Origin: Campylobacterales bacterium
GTDB lineage: Bacteria > Campylobacterota > Campylobacteria > Campylobacterales > Hydrogenimonadaceae
Assembly (NCBI GenBank): GCA_026986055.1
Contig: JALSPH010000242.1
Location: 1-7,469 of the forward strand
Direction: 5' to 3'
DNA: 7,469 nt
Shown here one piece after another: positions 1 to 7,100 of this stretch (position 1 is the first letter of the stretch; each line of letters starts with the position of its first letter). The notes under the pieces were generated by a model. The model was given only the letters and a program-made list of their open reading frames with translations, searched no databases and was not told the DNA's origin. A program made the position numbers and the translations under genes.

Positions 1-396
1 AAGCTCGAAATCGGATCCTTTAGACTGTAGTGTAGGTCGGTAACGGCGAAGAATGCTCTGGACTCTGGCTACCAGTTCTCTGGGCTCGTAGGGTTTGGGA
101 AGGTAGTCGTCCGCGCCGTACTCGAGTCCTATAATCTTGTCTGTCAGATCGCTTCTGGCGCTTGAGATGATTATGGGAGTATCGTACTCTTTTCTTATCA
201 GCTTGCAAAGCTCCAAGCCGTCCATCTGAGGGAGTGTGAGATCTAGAATTATCAGATCGTAATGGTCGAGTTCAAGCGCATTCAATGCCGCTTTAGGTGT
301 TTCGACACTCTCTACCTTCATTCCGTATTGACTGAGATATCTGGTTAGAAGGGAGCTTATATCCAGATCGTCCTCTATCATCAGGATATTTATCAT
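1..396 (-). CDS. OmpR-family response regulator, receiver domain (partial, cut by window edge)
   Basis: This is the N-terminal 132 residues of a two-component response regulator; the reading frame runs open off the left edge. The receiver hallmarks are all present: the acidic pair D9-D10 in MIEDD, phosphoacceptor D52 in LILDLTLPQMDG, S79 in the IIISSA strand, and K101 in DYLPKPYEP. The GADDYLPKP stretch followed by a RVQSILRR helix is typical of the OmpR/PhoB group, so a winged-helix DNA-binding domain is expected beyond the edge (inference). The ATG at 396 is supported by an AAAAGG Shine-Dalgarno (404-409) with 7 bases of spacing and a TATAAT box further upstream. No sensor kinase is visible; it could lie downstream on the minus strand, outside the window. 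The regulated genes cannot be told from this fragment. Confidence 0.95.
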   Translation of the reverse strand, partial: MINILMIEDDLDISSLLTRYLSQYGMKVESVETPKAALNALELDHYDLIILDLTLPQMDGLELCKLIRKEYDTPIIISSARSDLTDKIIGLEYGADDYLPKPYEPRELVARVQSILRRYRPTLQSKGSDFEL

Positions 397-447
397 ACCG
401 CTGCCTTTTAAAACTGTTTGCGTCTGTTCGGATCGGGTCATTAACAT

Positions 448-453
448 ATTATA
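448..453 (-). promoter_or_regulatory. Putative -10 box for the response regulator gene
   Basis: A perfect TATAAT on the minus strand lies about 52 bases upstream of the response regulator ATG. No good -35 hexamer sits 16-18 bases upstream, which is common in Campylobacterota, where the -10 box dominates. The predicted transcript would start near 441, leaving a leader of roughly 45 bases. The adjacent palindromic element (480-659) lies just upstream of this box, so it could affect this promoter. Confidence 0.5.
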
Positions 454-479
454 CTCTTATTTCTTGAAAATTGAGATAT

Positions 480-659
480 TATTACCACACCGACTAATAC
501 CCTTTATCTTCTCGTTCTCCCCGAAGGGTGCAGTGCTTTCGCCCATATGACTGCGTTGGATTTTCTTGAATTAGCTACGGCTAGTCCTACGAAAATCCGC
601 CTTGCCTATGAACGAAATCACGGCATCAAGGATGAAGGGTATTAGTCGGTGCGGTAATA
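480..659. repeat. 180-bp imperfect palindrome (long inverted repeat, MITE-like or structured RNA)
   Basis: The outer arms 480-504 and 635-659 are reverse complements over 25 bases with one mismatch; the 17-base core is aagggtattagtcggtg on the right arm. Symmetry continues inward: 529-531 with 623-625, 533-535 with 619-621, TTTCG 537-541 with 613-617, CATA 544-547 with 607-610, and GGATTTTC 558-565 with 591-598. Single mismatches interrupt these blocks, and about 15 unpaired bases sit on the left arm. The centre is TAGC-TACG-GCTA (572-583). As plus-strand RNA this would fold to a C(UACG)G tetraloop, a known hyperstable UNCG loop. No transposase is encoded, and I see no clear target-site duplication. 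Possible identities are a dispersed intergenic repeat, a MITE, or a bidirectional terminator/structured RNA between the small gene and the response regulator. Only the symmetry is directly seen. Confidence 0.8.
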
Positions 660-757
660 GCATCTTTCGGGTGCTTTTGATTTTGTGGATCTTTTTGCAT
701 AGCGGACCCGACGGTAAGCAGCACGGCGCAAATCAGCGCGAAGAGTTTCATGGACAT
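626..757 (-). CDS. Small exported peptide, 43 aa, unknown function
   Basis: This short gene starts at ATG 757 with a strong Shine-Dalgarno, AGGGAGG (764-770), 6 bases upstream. The product begins MSMKLFALICAVLLTVGSA, a convincing Sec signal peptide: Lys at 4, a hydrophobic core at about 5-16, and a small-residue cleavage site GSA. Cleavage would leave about 24 hydrophilic residues rich in Lys, Gln, Asn and Pro. The Cys at 10 lies mid-core without a lipobox, so it is not a typical lipoprotein. A second ATG at codon 3 (751) is possible but sits 12 bases from the Shine-Dalgarno. The last 11 codons and most of the TGA (626-628) context lie in the right arm of the 480-659 palindrome, so the native C-terminus may have been replaced by repeat sequence. 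I do not recognise the family. It could be an intact small periplasmic protein or the truncated head of a longer one. Confidence 0.65.
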   Translation of the reverse strand: MSMKLFALICAVLLTVGSAMQKDPQNQKHPKDAITAPTNTLHP

Positions 758-788
758 TTTCAGCCTCCCTTACTTTTGTACAAATTTT

Positions 789-815
789 ACATTATGAGGG
801 TCAATATGCAGTCAA
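789..815 (-). promoter_or_regulatory. Possible promoter of the small exported peptide gene
   Basis: On the minus strand TTGACT (810-815) is followed after 15 bases by TAATGT (789-794). A second TTGACC lies at 799-804 and an AT-rich TAAAAT at 784-789. The spacing is short of the ideal 17, so the exact hexamers are uncertain. The cluster lies 30-60 bases upstream of the ATG, between the glnA terminator hairpin and the small gene. Confidence 0.35.
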
Positions 816-849
816 CGGAGTATGAACGAGTGTCAATAGAGCGGTATCT

Positions 850-867
850 CCGCGCCAAAGGGCGCGG
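850..867 (-). terminator. GC-rich hairpin just after glnA, probable terminator
   Basis: CCGCGCC (850-856) and GGCGCGG (861-867) are perfect reverse complements separated by a 4-base loop. The stem starts 7 bases past the glnA stop codon. There is no U-run downstream on the minus strand, so this is either a weak intrinsic terminator or a 3'-end stabilising hairpin. Confidence 0.45.
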
Positions 868-873
868 AAAGGT

Positions 874-2304
874 TTAGCAGGAGTAAGTTGTCTTGAATTC
901 GAATGCGGTAGGTCTTGACTCGTCAGGCCAGATCTGAGTTTCGAACTTGTATGTTTTGTATGTATCGATAAAGTCGTCCGTCATAACAGGCTTGAGGAAG
1001 TCGTTATCTTTTATCAGAGCTTCCACGGCTTCACGAAGTGTGTGAGGCATCTGCTGGATACCTTTTTCGCGGATCTCGTCGAGGCTGAGCTCGAAAAGGT
1101 CGATATCCATCGGACCTACAGGCTCATATTTGTTTTTGATTCCGTCAAGGCCTGCAAGAAGCAGAGCGGTAAATGCAAGATATGGGCACGATGAGCTGTC
1201 GGGGAATCTTGTTTCGATTCTTGTCGCTTTTTCGCCTGCGCCGTATGGGATACGGATAGATGCCGATCTGTTCTGGCTTGAATAGGTAAGGATTGAAGGC
1301 GCTTCGAAACCGGGGATCAGGCGCTTGTATGAGTTTGTCGAAGCGTTGGTGAATGCCGCAACCGCTTGAGCGTGTTTCAAAACGCCGCCCATATAGTGTC
1401 TTGCAGTTTCGCTGAGATTTCCGTACTCGCCCTCTTTGTAGAAGAGGTTTTTGCCATCTTTCCAGATAGACTGGTGTACGTGCATACCGTTACCGTTGTC
1501 GCCAAAGAGCGGCTTGGGCATGAAAGTAGCGGTTTTGCCGTTTAGGTGAGCCACCATGCGTACTACATACTTGTACTTTTGAACGTTGTCTGCAGCTTCA
1601 ACGAGAGTTCCGAATTTTACACCTATTTCACCCTGGGCCTGCGCAACTTCATGGTGCCCGAGAACCACTTCAAGGCCTACCTCTTCGAGAACCTGCATCA
1701 TCTCGGCACGAAGATCGACCATGCTGTCGGTTGGTGCTACAGGGAAATATCCCCCTTTTGTACGAGGTCTGTGGCCTATGTTACCGAAGTCGTCGTTTCG
1801 GCTTGGGTCGTTCCACTCACCCTCTTCGCTGTCTACTCTGTAGTAAGATTCGTTGATCTCATCTTTTATCTGAACGTCATCGAAGATGAAGAATTCATTT
1901 TCGGGACCGAAGTATGCAACATCGCCCACGCCGGACTCTTCGAGGTATTTAAGCGCTTTTTTCGCTATGGAGCGGGGGCATTTTTCGTACATTTGACCTT
2001 TGTAGATATCATATACGTCACAGAAGACGATGATGGTCGGGTCGGCAGTGAAAGGGTCCAGGAATGCAGTTTCGATATCCGGCTTGAGTATCATGTCGGA
2101 CTTGTTGATAGGCTGCCACGCTTCGATGGAGCTTCCGTCAAACGGAAGACCGTTTGTCAACATATCTTTGTCAAGTGCGCTTAGAAGATATGTGAGGTGG
2201 TGCCATGCACCTTTTATATCTGTAAAGCGGAGGTCTACGAATTTGACGTCGTTTTCCGCGCAGTATCTGAAGAACTCTTCGACATTGTTTACGAATTTAC
2301 CCAT
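874..2304 (-). CDS. glnA: Type I glutamine synthetase (GS-I), non-adenylylatable form
   Basis: This is a full-length (476 aa) cytoplasmic dodecameric glutamine synthetase that makes glutamine from glutamate, ammonia and ATP. The N-terminal beta-grasp domain carries the Asp loop FDGSSI (D56). The catalytic domain shows GPENEFFIF (133-141), [11 protein letters not shown] (217-227), the [12 protein letters not shown]/metal motif (271-279), the flap [13 protein letters not shown] with E334, NRSASIRIP (345-353) and ETRFPD (364-369). At the adenylylation loop, where E. coli has NLYDLP with Tyr397, this protein has IDLFELS with F404. GlnE-type adenylylation is therefore not possible at that site; the same Tyr-to-Phe change is known in Helicobacter pylori GlnA. 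The start is set by AAGGAG (2310-2315) ahead of ATG 2304. The gene is monocistronic in appearance, with its own promoter and a 3' hairpin. No glnB or glnK is in view. Confidence 0.98.
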   Translation of the reverse strand: MGKFVNNVEEFFRYCAENDVKFVDLRFTDIKGAWHHLTYLLSALDKDMLTNGLPFDGSSIEAWQPINKSDMILKPDIETAFLDPFTADPTIIVFCDVYDIYKGQMYEKCPRSIAKKALKYLEESGVGDVAYFGPENEFFIFDDVQIKDEINESYYRVDSEEGEWNDPSRNDDFGNIGHRPRTKGGYFPVAPTDSMVDLRAEMMQVLEEVGLEVVLGHHEVAQAQGEIGVKFGTLVEAADNVQKYKYVVRMVAHLNGKTATFMPKPLFGDNGNGMHVHQSIWKDGKNLFYKEGEYGNLSETARHYMGGVLKHAQAVAAFTNASTNSYKRLIPGFEAPSILTYSSQNRSASIRIPYGAGEKATRIETRFPDSSSCPYLAFTALLLAGLDGIKNKYEPVGPMDIDLFELSLDEIREKGIQQMPHTLREAVEALIKDNDFLKPVMTDDFIDTYKTYKFETQIWPDESRPTAFEFKTTYSC

Positions 2305-2338
2305 TGTCTCTCCTTGGGGAATTTTTGGAATATCGGGT

Positions 2339-2353
2339 ATTGTAACAAAAAAT
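2339..2353 (-). promoter_or_regulatory. glnA promoter, -10 box with upstream T-run
   Basis: On the minus strand the sequence TTTTTTGTTACAAT ends in the -10 box TACAAT (2339-2344), preceded directly by a T-run. This is the arrangement typical of sigma-70 promoters in Campylobacter and Helicobacter. Transcription would start near 2332, giving a leader of about 28 bases that holds the AAGGAG ribosome binding site. No sigma-54 GG-N10-GC element was seen. Confidence 0.6.
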
Positions 2354-2402
2354 CTGTAAAGCGGAAGTGAAAGGATTGATTAAAAAAGAGGCAATTGAAA
2401 AG

Positions 2403-2432
2403 GAGGGCCGAAATGTGACACCGATTGGCCTC
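2403..2432 (-). terminator. Possible terminator after the PHP phosphatase gene
   Basis: GGCCTC (2427-2432) and GAGGGCC (2403-2409) can pair as a 6-7 bp stem with one bulged base around a 17-base loop. The stem begins 8 bases beyond the PHP gene stop. On the minus strand it is followed by CTTTTC and, further on, a T-rich tract. The long loop makes this a weak candidate. Confidence 0.35.
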
Positions 2433-2439
2433 AAGAGGG

Positions 2440-3219
2440 TCAGAGTTTGACCGAGGCTCTCTCTCTTTTTATGTAGTGGACCGCTTCCGTGTACCCGACC
2501 GACTTGGCGAACTCAACTATCTCATCTTTTTTGAAACCAACCTGCTCGGGCTTGTGTGCGTCTGAACCGAAAGTTATCGGGATACCCCTTTCATATGCCA
2601 TGATAAGAAGCTCTCTTGAGGGGTAGGGTTCGCCTATCGGCTTGCGGTACCCGGCAGCGTTTATCTCTATCGACATGCCGGCTCTCTTTATGGCGTCCAT
2701 TGCCTTTTGAGCTATGAGGCGAACATCGGTTTTCGGTACATACTTGAAAACTTTTATAAGATCGAGGTGACCGACTATATCGAACAACCCGCCTTTTGCC
2801 ATCTGCTCTACAAGATCGAAATAGTCCTGCCATATGGCGTCTATGTCGGCACCCTCATATTTTCCTATGAACTCAGGGTTGTCGAACCCCCATTTGTCTA
2901 TGAAGTGTACCGAGCCTATGAGGTAGTCCACATCCGCTTCAAGCACTCTTTTGTCTATATGCCCGGGTAGGTAATCCACTTCGTAAGCGAGTCGGATATC
3001 TATCTGGCCCTCATACTTTTTACGAACCTCTTTGACCCCCTCTTCATACTCTTTCATCTGTGAAAATCCCATGCGATATCTGGGGTCGAAATCCATAGGC
3101 GCGTGGTCGCTGAAACCGAAAATTTCTATCTTTTGGGCAATCGCTTGTTCGACATACTCCTCCAGAGTTCCTTCGGCATGGTTGCAAAGTCTGGTGTGGT
3201 TGTGCAAATCTACTCTCAC
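2440..3219 (-). CDS. HisJ-type PHP-domain phosphatase (putative histidinol-phosphatase)
   Basis: This 259-aa protein spans one whole PHP domain. Metal-binding motifs appear in family order: DLHNHT (H6, H8), H14 in CNHAEG, SDHAP (D38, H39), E80 in YEVDY, GSVHF (H105), GHLDL (H151, D153), EINAAGYRKP (E185) and GSDAH (D220, H222). The set, and the 260-aa length, fit the HisJ/HisK monofunctional histidinol-phosphatase group, which removes phosphate from L-histidinol phosphate in histidine synthesis. Substrate is inferred by family only; other PHP phosphoesterases share this metal set. The start is GTG 3219, forced by the DLHNHT motif at residue 4. That GTG overlaps the upstream gene's TGA as GTGA, and an AAGGGGA sequence precedes it, so translation is probably coupled. 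No other his gene is in the window. Confidence 0.88.
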   Translation of the reverse strand: MRVDLHNHTRLCNHAEGTLEEYVEQAIAQKIEIFGFSDHAPMDFDPRYRMGFSQMKEYEEGVKEVRKKYEGQIDIRLAYEVDYLPGHIDKRVLEADVDYLIGSVHFIDKWGFDNPEFIGKYEGADIDAIWQDYFDLVEQMAKGGLFDIVGHLDLIKVFKYVPKTDVRLIAQKAMDAIKRAGMSIEINAAGYRKPIGEPYPSRELLIMAYERGIPITFGSDAHKPEQVGFKKDEIVEFAKSVGYTEAVHYIKRERASVKL

Positions 3220-4073
3220 CTCTTCCCCTTTTTCAAAAAGGTTCCGTTCTCCTTAACCTCTATCTTGCCTCTGTCGATCAGATATGTAAGGGCACGCTTG
3301 AAATTTTTTCGACTTAACCCCAGGAGCTCTTGAATATTTTCGGGAGTGCTCTTGTAGTTCAAAGGCATGATGCCTCTGTTGGCGCCAAGGTAGGTCAAGA
3401 CCTTTTTTGCAGCCTCTTCGTCACTCTTTTTCCCGATAGGCCGCAAAAGTATATCCACTTTTGAGTCCTCTCGAACCTTTTTGACAAAGCCTTTCTCTTT
3501 TTTGCCGATTTCAATGGGGCTGAAAATTTCAGAATGAAAAACGAGCCCCTCAAAGCGACCGTTCACAAGAACTTTATAGCCGAGATCCGTTTTAGCGAAA
3601 GGCAAAATCTCCACCTCTTCGTTTCGTTTCAGTTTTTGAGGTTGACGGTCAAAGAGTCTGTCTACTTTCTGCACCCCTATTAGACGGTGGGACTTTTCGT
3701 CGTAATCTACATATATAAGGTGCTTTTCTCCCTTTTTTAGCCTGCTGCGTTGGCGGCTTTTCGGTACGAAAAGATCTTTGGGGAGTCCCCACTCCACGAA
3801 AGCGCCATGGTCGGTAACGTCGACTACCTCCATTACGGCGAACTCTCCGAGCATCGCCGAAGGTCTCTCGGTTGTAGCTACTATGCGATCTTCGCTATCT
3901 TTGTAGAGAAAGAGTTCCATCGTCGTACCGGGCTCGATCTCGTCGGTAACGTAACGGTTCGGCAGCAGCACCTCTTTCTCTTCGCTCGATGCGAAGATAT
4001 ATCCGTAGTCGCTTCTTCTGACCGCTTTTAGAGTGTTCACTTTTCCAAGTTCAAGGTATCTGTTTATATTCAT
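3216..4073 (-). CDS. CvfB/YitL-like S1-domain RNA-binding protein with C-terminal winged helix
   Basis: This is a 285-aa cytoplasmic protein resembling the CvfB/YitL family (about 300 aa, tandem S1-like OB folds plus a winged helix). Residues 1-68 form a first S1-like unit ending in YKDSEDRIVATT. Residues about 76-134 are the clearest S1 fold, with VVDVTDHGAFVEWGLPKDLFVPKS. Residues about 148-212 make a third unit (TDLGYKVLVNGRFEGLVFHSEIF). Residues about 218-285 carry a winged helix with LLGLSRKNFKRALTYLIDRGKIEV. I chose ATG 4073 because MNINRYLELGKVNTL is where the family usually begins. The frame stays open to an ATG at 4145, which would add 24 residues across the divergent promoter. No Shine-Dalgarno precedes 4073, and a TATAAT box ends only 7 bases before it. 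In S. aureus CvfB affects virulence gene expression; the role here is unknown. It overlaps the PHP gene by 4 bases. Confidence 0.85.
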   Translation of the reverse strand: MNINRYLELGKVNTLKAVRRSDYGYIFASSEEKEVLLPNRYVTDEIEPGTTMELFLYKDSEDRIVATTERPSAMLGEFAVMEVVDVTDHGAFVEWGLPKDLFVPKSRQRSRLKKGEKHLIYVDYDEKSHRLIGVQKVDRLFDRQPQKLKRNEEVEILPFAKTDLGYKVLVNGRFEGLVFHSEIFSPIEIGKKEKGFVKKVREDSKVDILLRPIGKKSDEEAAKKVLTYLGANRGIMPLNYKSTPENIQELLGLSRKNFKRALTYLIDRGKIEVKENGTFLKKGKR

Positions 4074-4080
4074 AAAAGAG

Positions 4081-4086
4081 ATTATA
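4081..4086 (-). promoter_or_regulatory. -10 box of the CvfB-like/PHP operon, leaderless arrangement
   Basis: A perfect TATAAT on the minus strand is followed by CTCTTTT and then the ATG at 4073. A start site 7 bases after the -10 box would fall on or next to the A of the ATG. No recognisable -35 box lies at the usual distance. Confidence 0.5.
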
Positions 4087-4142
4087 TCCAACTTTACGCT
4101 ATCGACAGAGACTTTTCGGATGAAAAATTTGCAATCTTTGGG

Positions 4143-4148
4143 CATAAT
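4143..4148 (+). promoter_or_regulatory. Putative -10 box of the RND permease gene, leaderless arrangement
   Basis: CATAAT ends 5 bases before the RND ATG at 4154, so a start site at the normal distance would fall at the initiation codon. No Shine-Dalgarno lies between. There is no convincing -35 box, and the alternative of a promoter further upstream within 4074-4140 cannot be ruled out. Confidence 0.35.
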
Positions 4149-4160
4149 AGCGCATGCGCT
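4149..4160. promoter_or_regulatory. 12-bp perfect palindrome over the RND start codon
   Basis: AGCGCATGCGCT is a perfect palindrome centred on the ATG of the RND gene and lying directly after its CATAAT box. It could act as an operator, or it could be chance. Only the symmetry is seen. Confidence 0.3.
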
Positions 4161-7100
4161 TTATCGAGTATTTCATAAACAACAAAAGACTAAATTACGT
4201 ACTTTTACTATTTATCCTGATTGCGGGAATAAACGCCTACAGAGAGATACCAAAAGAGCTGTTTCCGGAAGTGACTCTCAATATGATAGGCGTAAGCGGC
4301 GGCTATGCCGGTTCGAGCGCCAAGATGCTCGACAAGATGGCCGTGCGCGACATAGAGGAGTCTATAGAGGGAATCAGCGGTATAAAAACTACCGAAACCG
4401 TCATCGTTCCGGGGCGCTTTGACATTATTCTGACTCTGAACGACGATGCGGACCCCATAGATGTCCTGAGCAAGGTAAAAGATGCCATAGCCGCAAGCAG
4501 GCAGTACCTTCCTGCAGATATGACCGAGCCGGTAGCAACTCACCTTACCAGAAAGAGGGATGTTCTTTCGATATCGTTATCTTCGGACAAGTTGAATAGA
4601 GACTCTCTGGTAGAAGCCGCAAAAGAGATGAAGCGTAAGATAATGCAGATGGGAAATATCGCCGAAGTGAAGATATACGGCGACTCCGACGAAGAGATAC
4701 TCATAAAGGTAGACTCCAGGGCGCTTAAAGCCTATGGGTTGAGTCCGGCCGAGTTCACCGCCGCTATCTCAAACCTCTCCTATATCTATCCAGTTGGCGA
4801 CATAGAGGAGCCCGGAAAGTTCGTTTATCTATCCACCGTGCACGGAAAAGGGAGCATAGAGGGGTGGAAAAAGGCGATAGTCAAAGTGGGAGGCAGCTAT
4901 ATACGCCTTGAAGAGGTTGCGGAAGTTACGAGGGAGTTGGCCAAAACCTCTACACTATCATCTTTCAACGGCAGGGAGAATGTCTCTCTGAAAGTCTACA
5001 AAGATGCAAAAGGGGATGCGATAGCCCTCTCCAAAAAACTGCATCGGTTTGTAGAAAACTATAAAAAGATCCATCCAGAACTATATGTAAATATCTACCA
5101 CGACACCTCCAGGCCTATAAAGAAGAGGTTAGACGTAATCATCTCAAATATTCTTATAGGGCTCGTGCTTATCTTTGTAACGATGGCCCTATTGGTGAAC
5201 TTCAGAATAGCCGCTATAGTAACACTCGGCATACCATTCTCTTTCGCCATCGGACTCCTTTTTCTCTACTACGCCGGCTATACGATAAATATAGTATCTT
5301 TGCTCGGTGCGCTCATAGTCATAGGAATAGTGGTGGACGATGCGGTAGTGGTGGCCGAAAACATACAGCGCTACATAGACGAGGGTTTGGAGCGCCATAC
5401 GGCGGTGCTGAAAGGGCTCAAAGAGATGGTTCTGCCGGTAACTCTCGCTACCGTAACCACCGTTGCGGCATTTCTACCTCTCTTTATGCTATCCGGGGAA
5501 ATATCCCACTTTATCATACTCATTCCGATCGTAGTGGTCGCCGTACTGATAGGCTCTCTTCTTGAGAGCTTCCTCTTTCTGCCTCTTCATGCAAAAGAGT
5601 TTTTGAAAAGGGGCAAAAACCTCGTAGAGTGGACGCCTTTGATTAGACTTTATGAACGTTCGCTCATGTTTATGGTGCGGTACAAAAAGAGTTTTCTTCT
5701 TATCTTTCTGATCGGTATACCCGTCGCTACGGCTCTACTTCTCAAGTCGCTCCATTTTCAATTTTTCCCGAGCTTTGACAGCAACTACATCTATGTCACC
5801 GGAAAACTCGACTCCAATACGCCCATAGAAAAGACAGGCGCTATAGCCAAAGAGATGGAGAGGGAGATTTTAAAGCATAAAGATGAGCTTGGGCTGAAGT
5901 CCGTGTCTGCCGTAGTCGGCTCGAGAACCACGCTTGGCGGCGAGAACGAGAAGGAGAGCGGCTCTTTGTATATCACGCTGGAGCTTTACGATTTGGTAGA
6001 TAGAGACTGGGTGAACCGGTATATCAACCCCATATTCAACCTCTCTTTCGATTTTAACGACCCTATGAAAAAGAGAGAGAAGAGAACCTACGAGCTCGCG
6101 CAGCCCCTAATGAAGATAGTGGAGCCTTTCAGGGAGCGATACGGTTTTGAAGAGCTGGGTGTGAGGCAGAGGCATGTCGGAGTGATACGAAACGATATAA
6201 AGATCAACTTCAGCGCAGATGACGAGGATCTTGTCGTAAAGCAGATGAGAAGGGTGAAGAGGGCTCTGTTGGCGATAGAGGGAGTCACCGGAGTCAGCGA
6301 CAATCTGCGCTACGGCAAGATGGAGTACAAGATAGCGATTAACGAGTATGGAGAGAAGCTTGGCCTCAGCGAAGGGGAGGTCGCAAGGATACTTTCTGCA
6401 TACTTTCTTCAGCGCAGACAAGCTTTGACCTTCGGAAGCGACGGGGTCGTGGAGATAAGGACCGAAGATCTCAGAAAGGACTCTCTTTCAGAGCTTATGG
6501 AGTTCGAACTCCCGCTTCAAAGCGGCGGCTATGTCAAGCTTTCGGATGTTGCTGATTTTGAAAAAAGCAGAGATTTCGCTCAGATAAAGAAGCGTGACGG
6601 TGAGGCGGTAAAAACGGTCTTCGCTTCGGTGGACAAGCACAAAATAACTGCAAACGATGCGATAGAGCGCATTTCACATCTTCTTGAAGAGGTGGAAAAA
6701 AGCGGTGTGAAAGTAACTCTGCTCGGCGAAAAAGAGAAGAATGAACAGCTTGCAAAAGAGATGAAGAGCGCTACCGTCATAGCTCTTTTTCTCATACTCA
6801 TATCCCTATTGCTCATATTTTCAAAGATCAAGTACGCTTTGATGGTAATGTCCGTCATCCCCTTCTCCATTCTCGGAGCGCTGGCCGGACACATACTGCT
6901 TGGCATGAACCTCTCCATGGCTTCCATCATAGGGATACTCGGCCTTGCCGGGGTCGTCATAAACGACGGCATAATTATGCTCGATTTTCTCCATGGAACC
7001 CATGAGAGCAAAACATTTTTCGAAAGGGCAAAGCTTAGACTAAGACCCATACTCATCACCTCTTTGACCACTTTTTTGGGACTATCGACTCTTATATTCT

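Noticed and set aside
475..643. Stop-to-stop plus-strand frame running through the whole palindrome
   Set aside because: The only ATG is internal, at 547, with no Shine-Dalgarno; a palindrome easily yields such open frames. Noted only because it covers the element.
602..877. 91-codon plus-strand frame across the repeat arm and the small peptide gene
   Set aside because: It starts inside the palindrome, runs antisense to the better supported small exported peptide and through its promoter, and lacks a ribosome binding site.
1546..2184. 212-codon open frame on the plus strand opposite glnA
   Set aside because: It lies wholly antisense to the strongly conserved glnA, has no convincing ribosome binding site, and its translation shows no recognisable domain; it is a by-product of glnA codon use.
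4074..4145. 24-residue N-terminal extension of the CvfB-like protein from ATG 4145
   Set aside because: It would run through the divergent promoter region and the TATAAT box, has no ribosome binding site, and goes beyond the usual start of the family.
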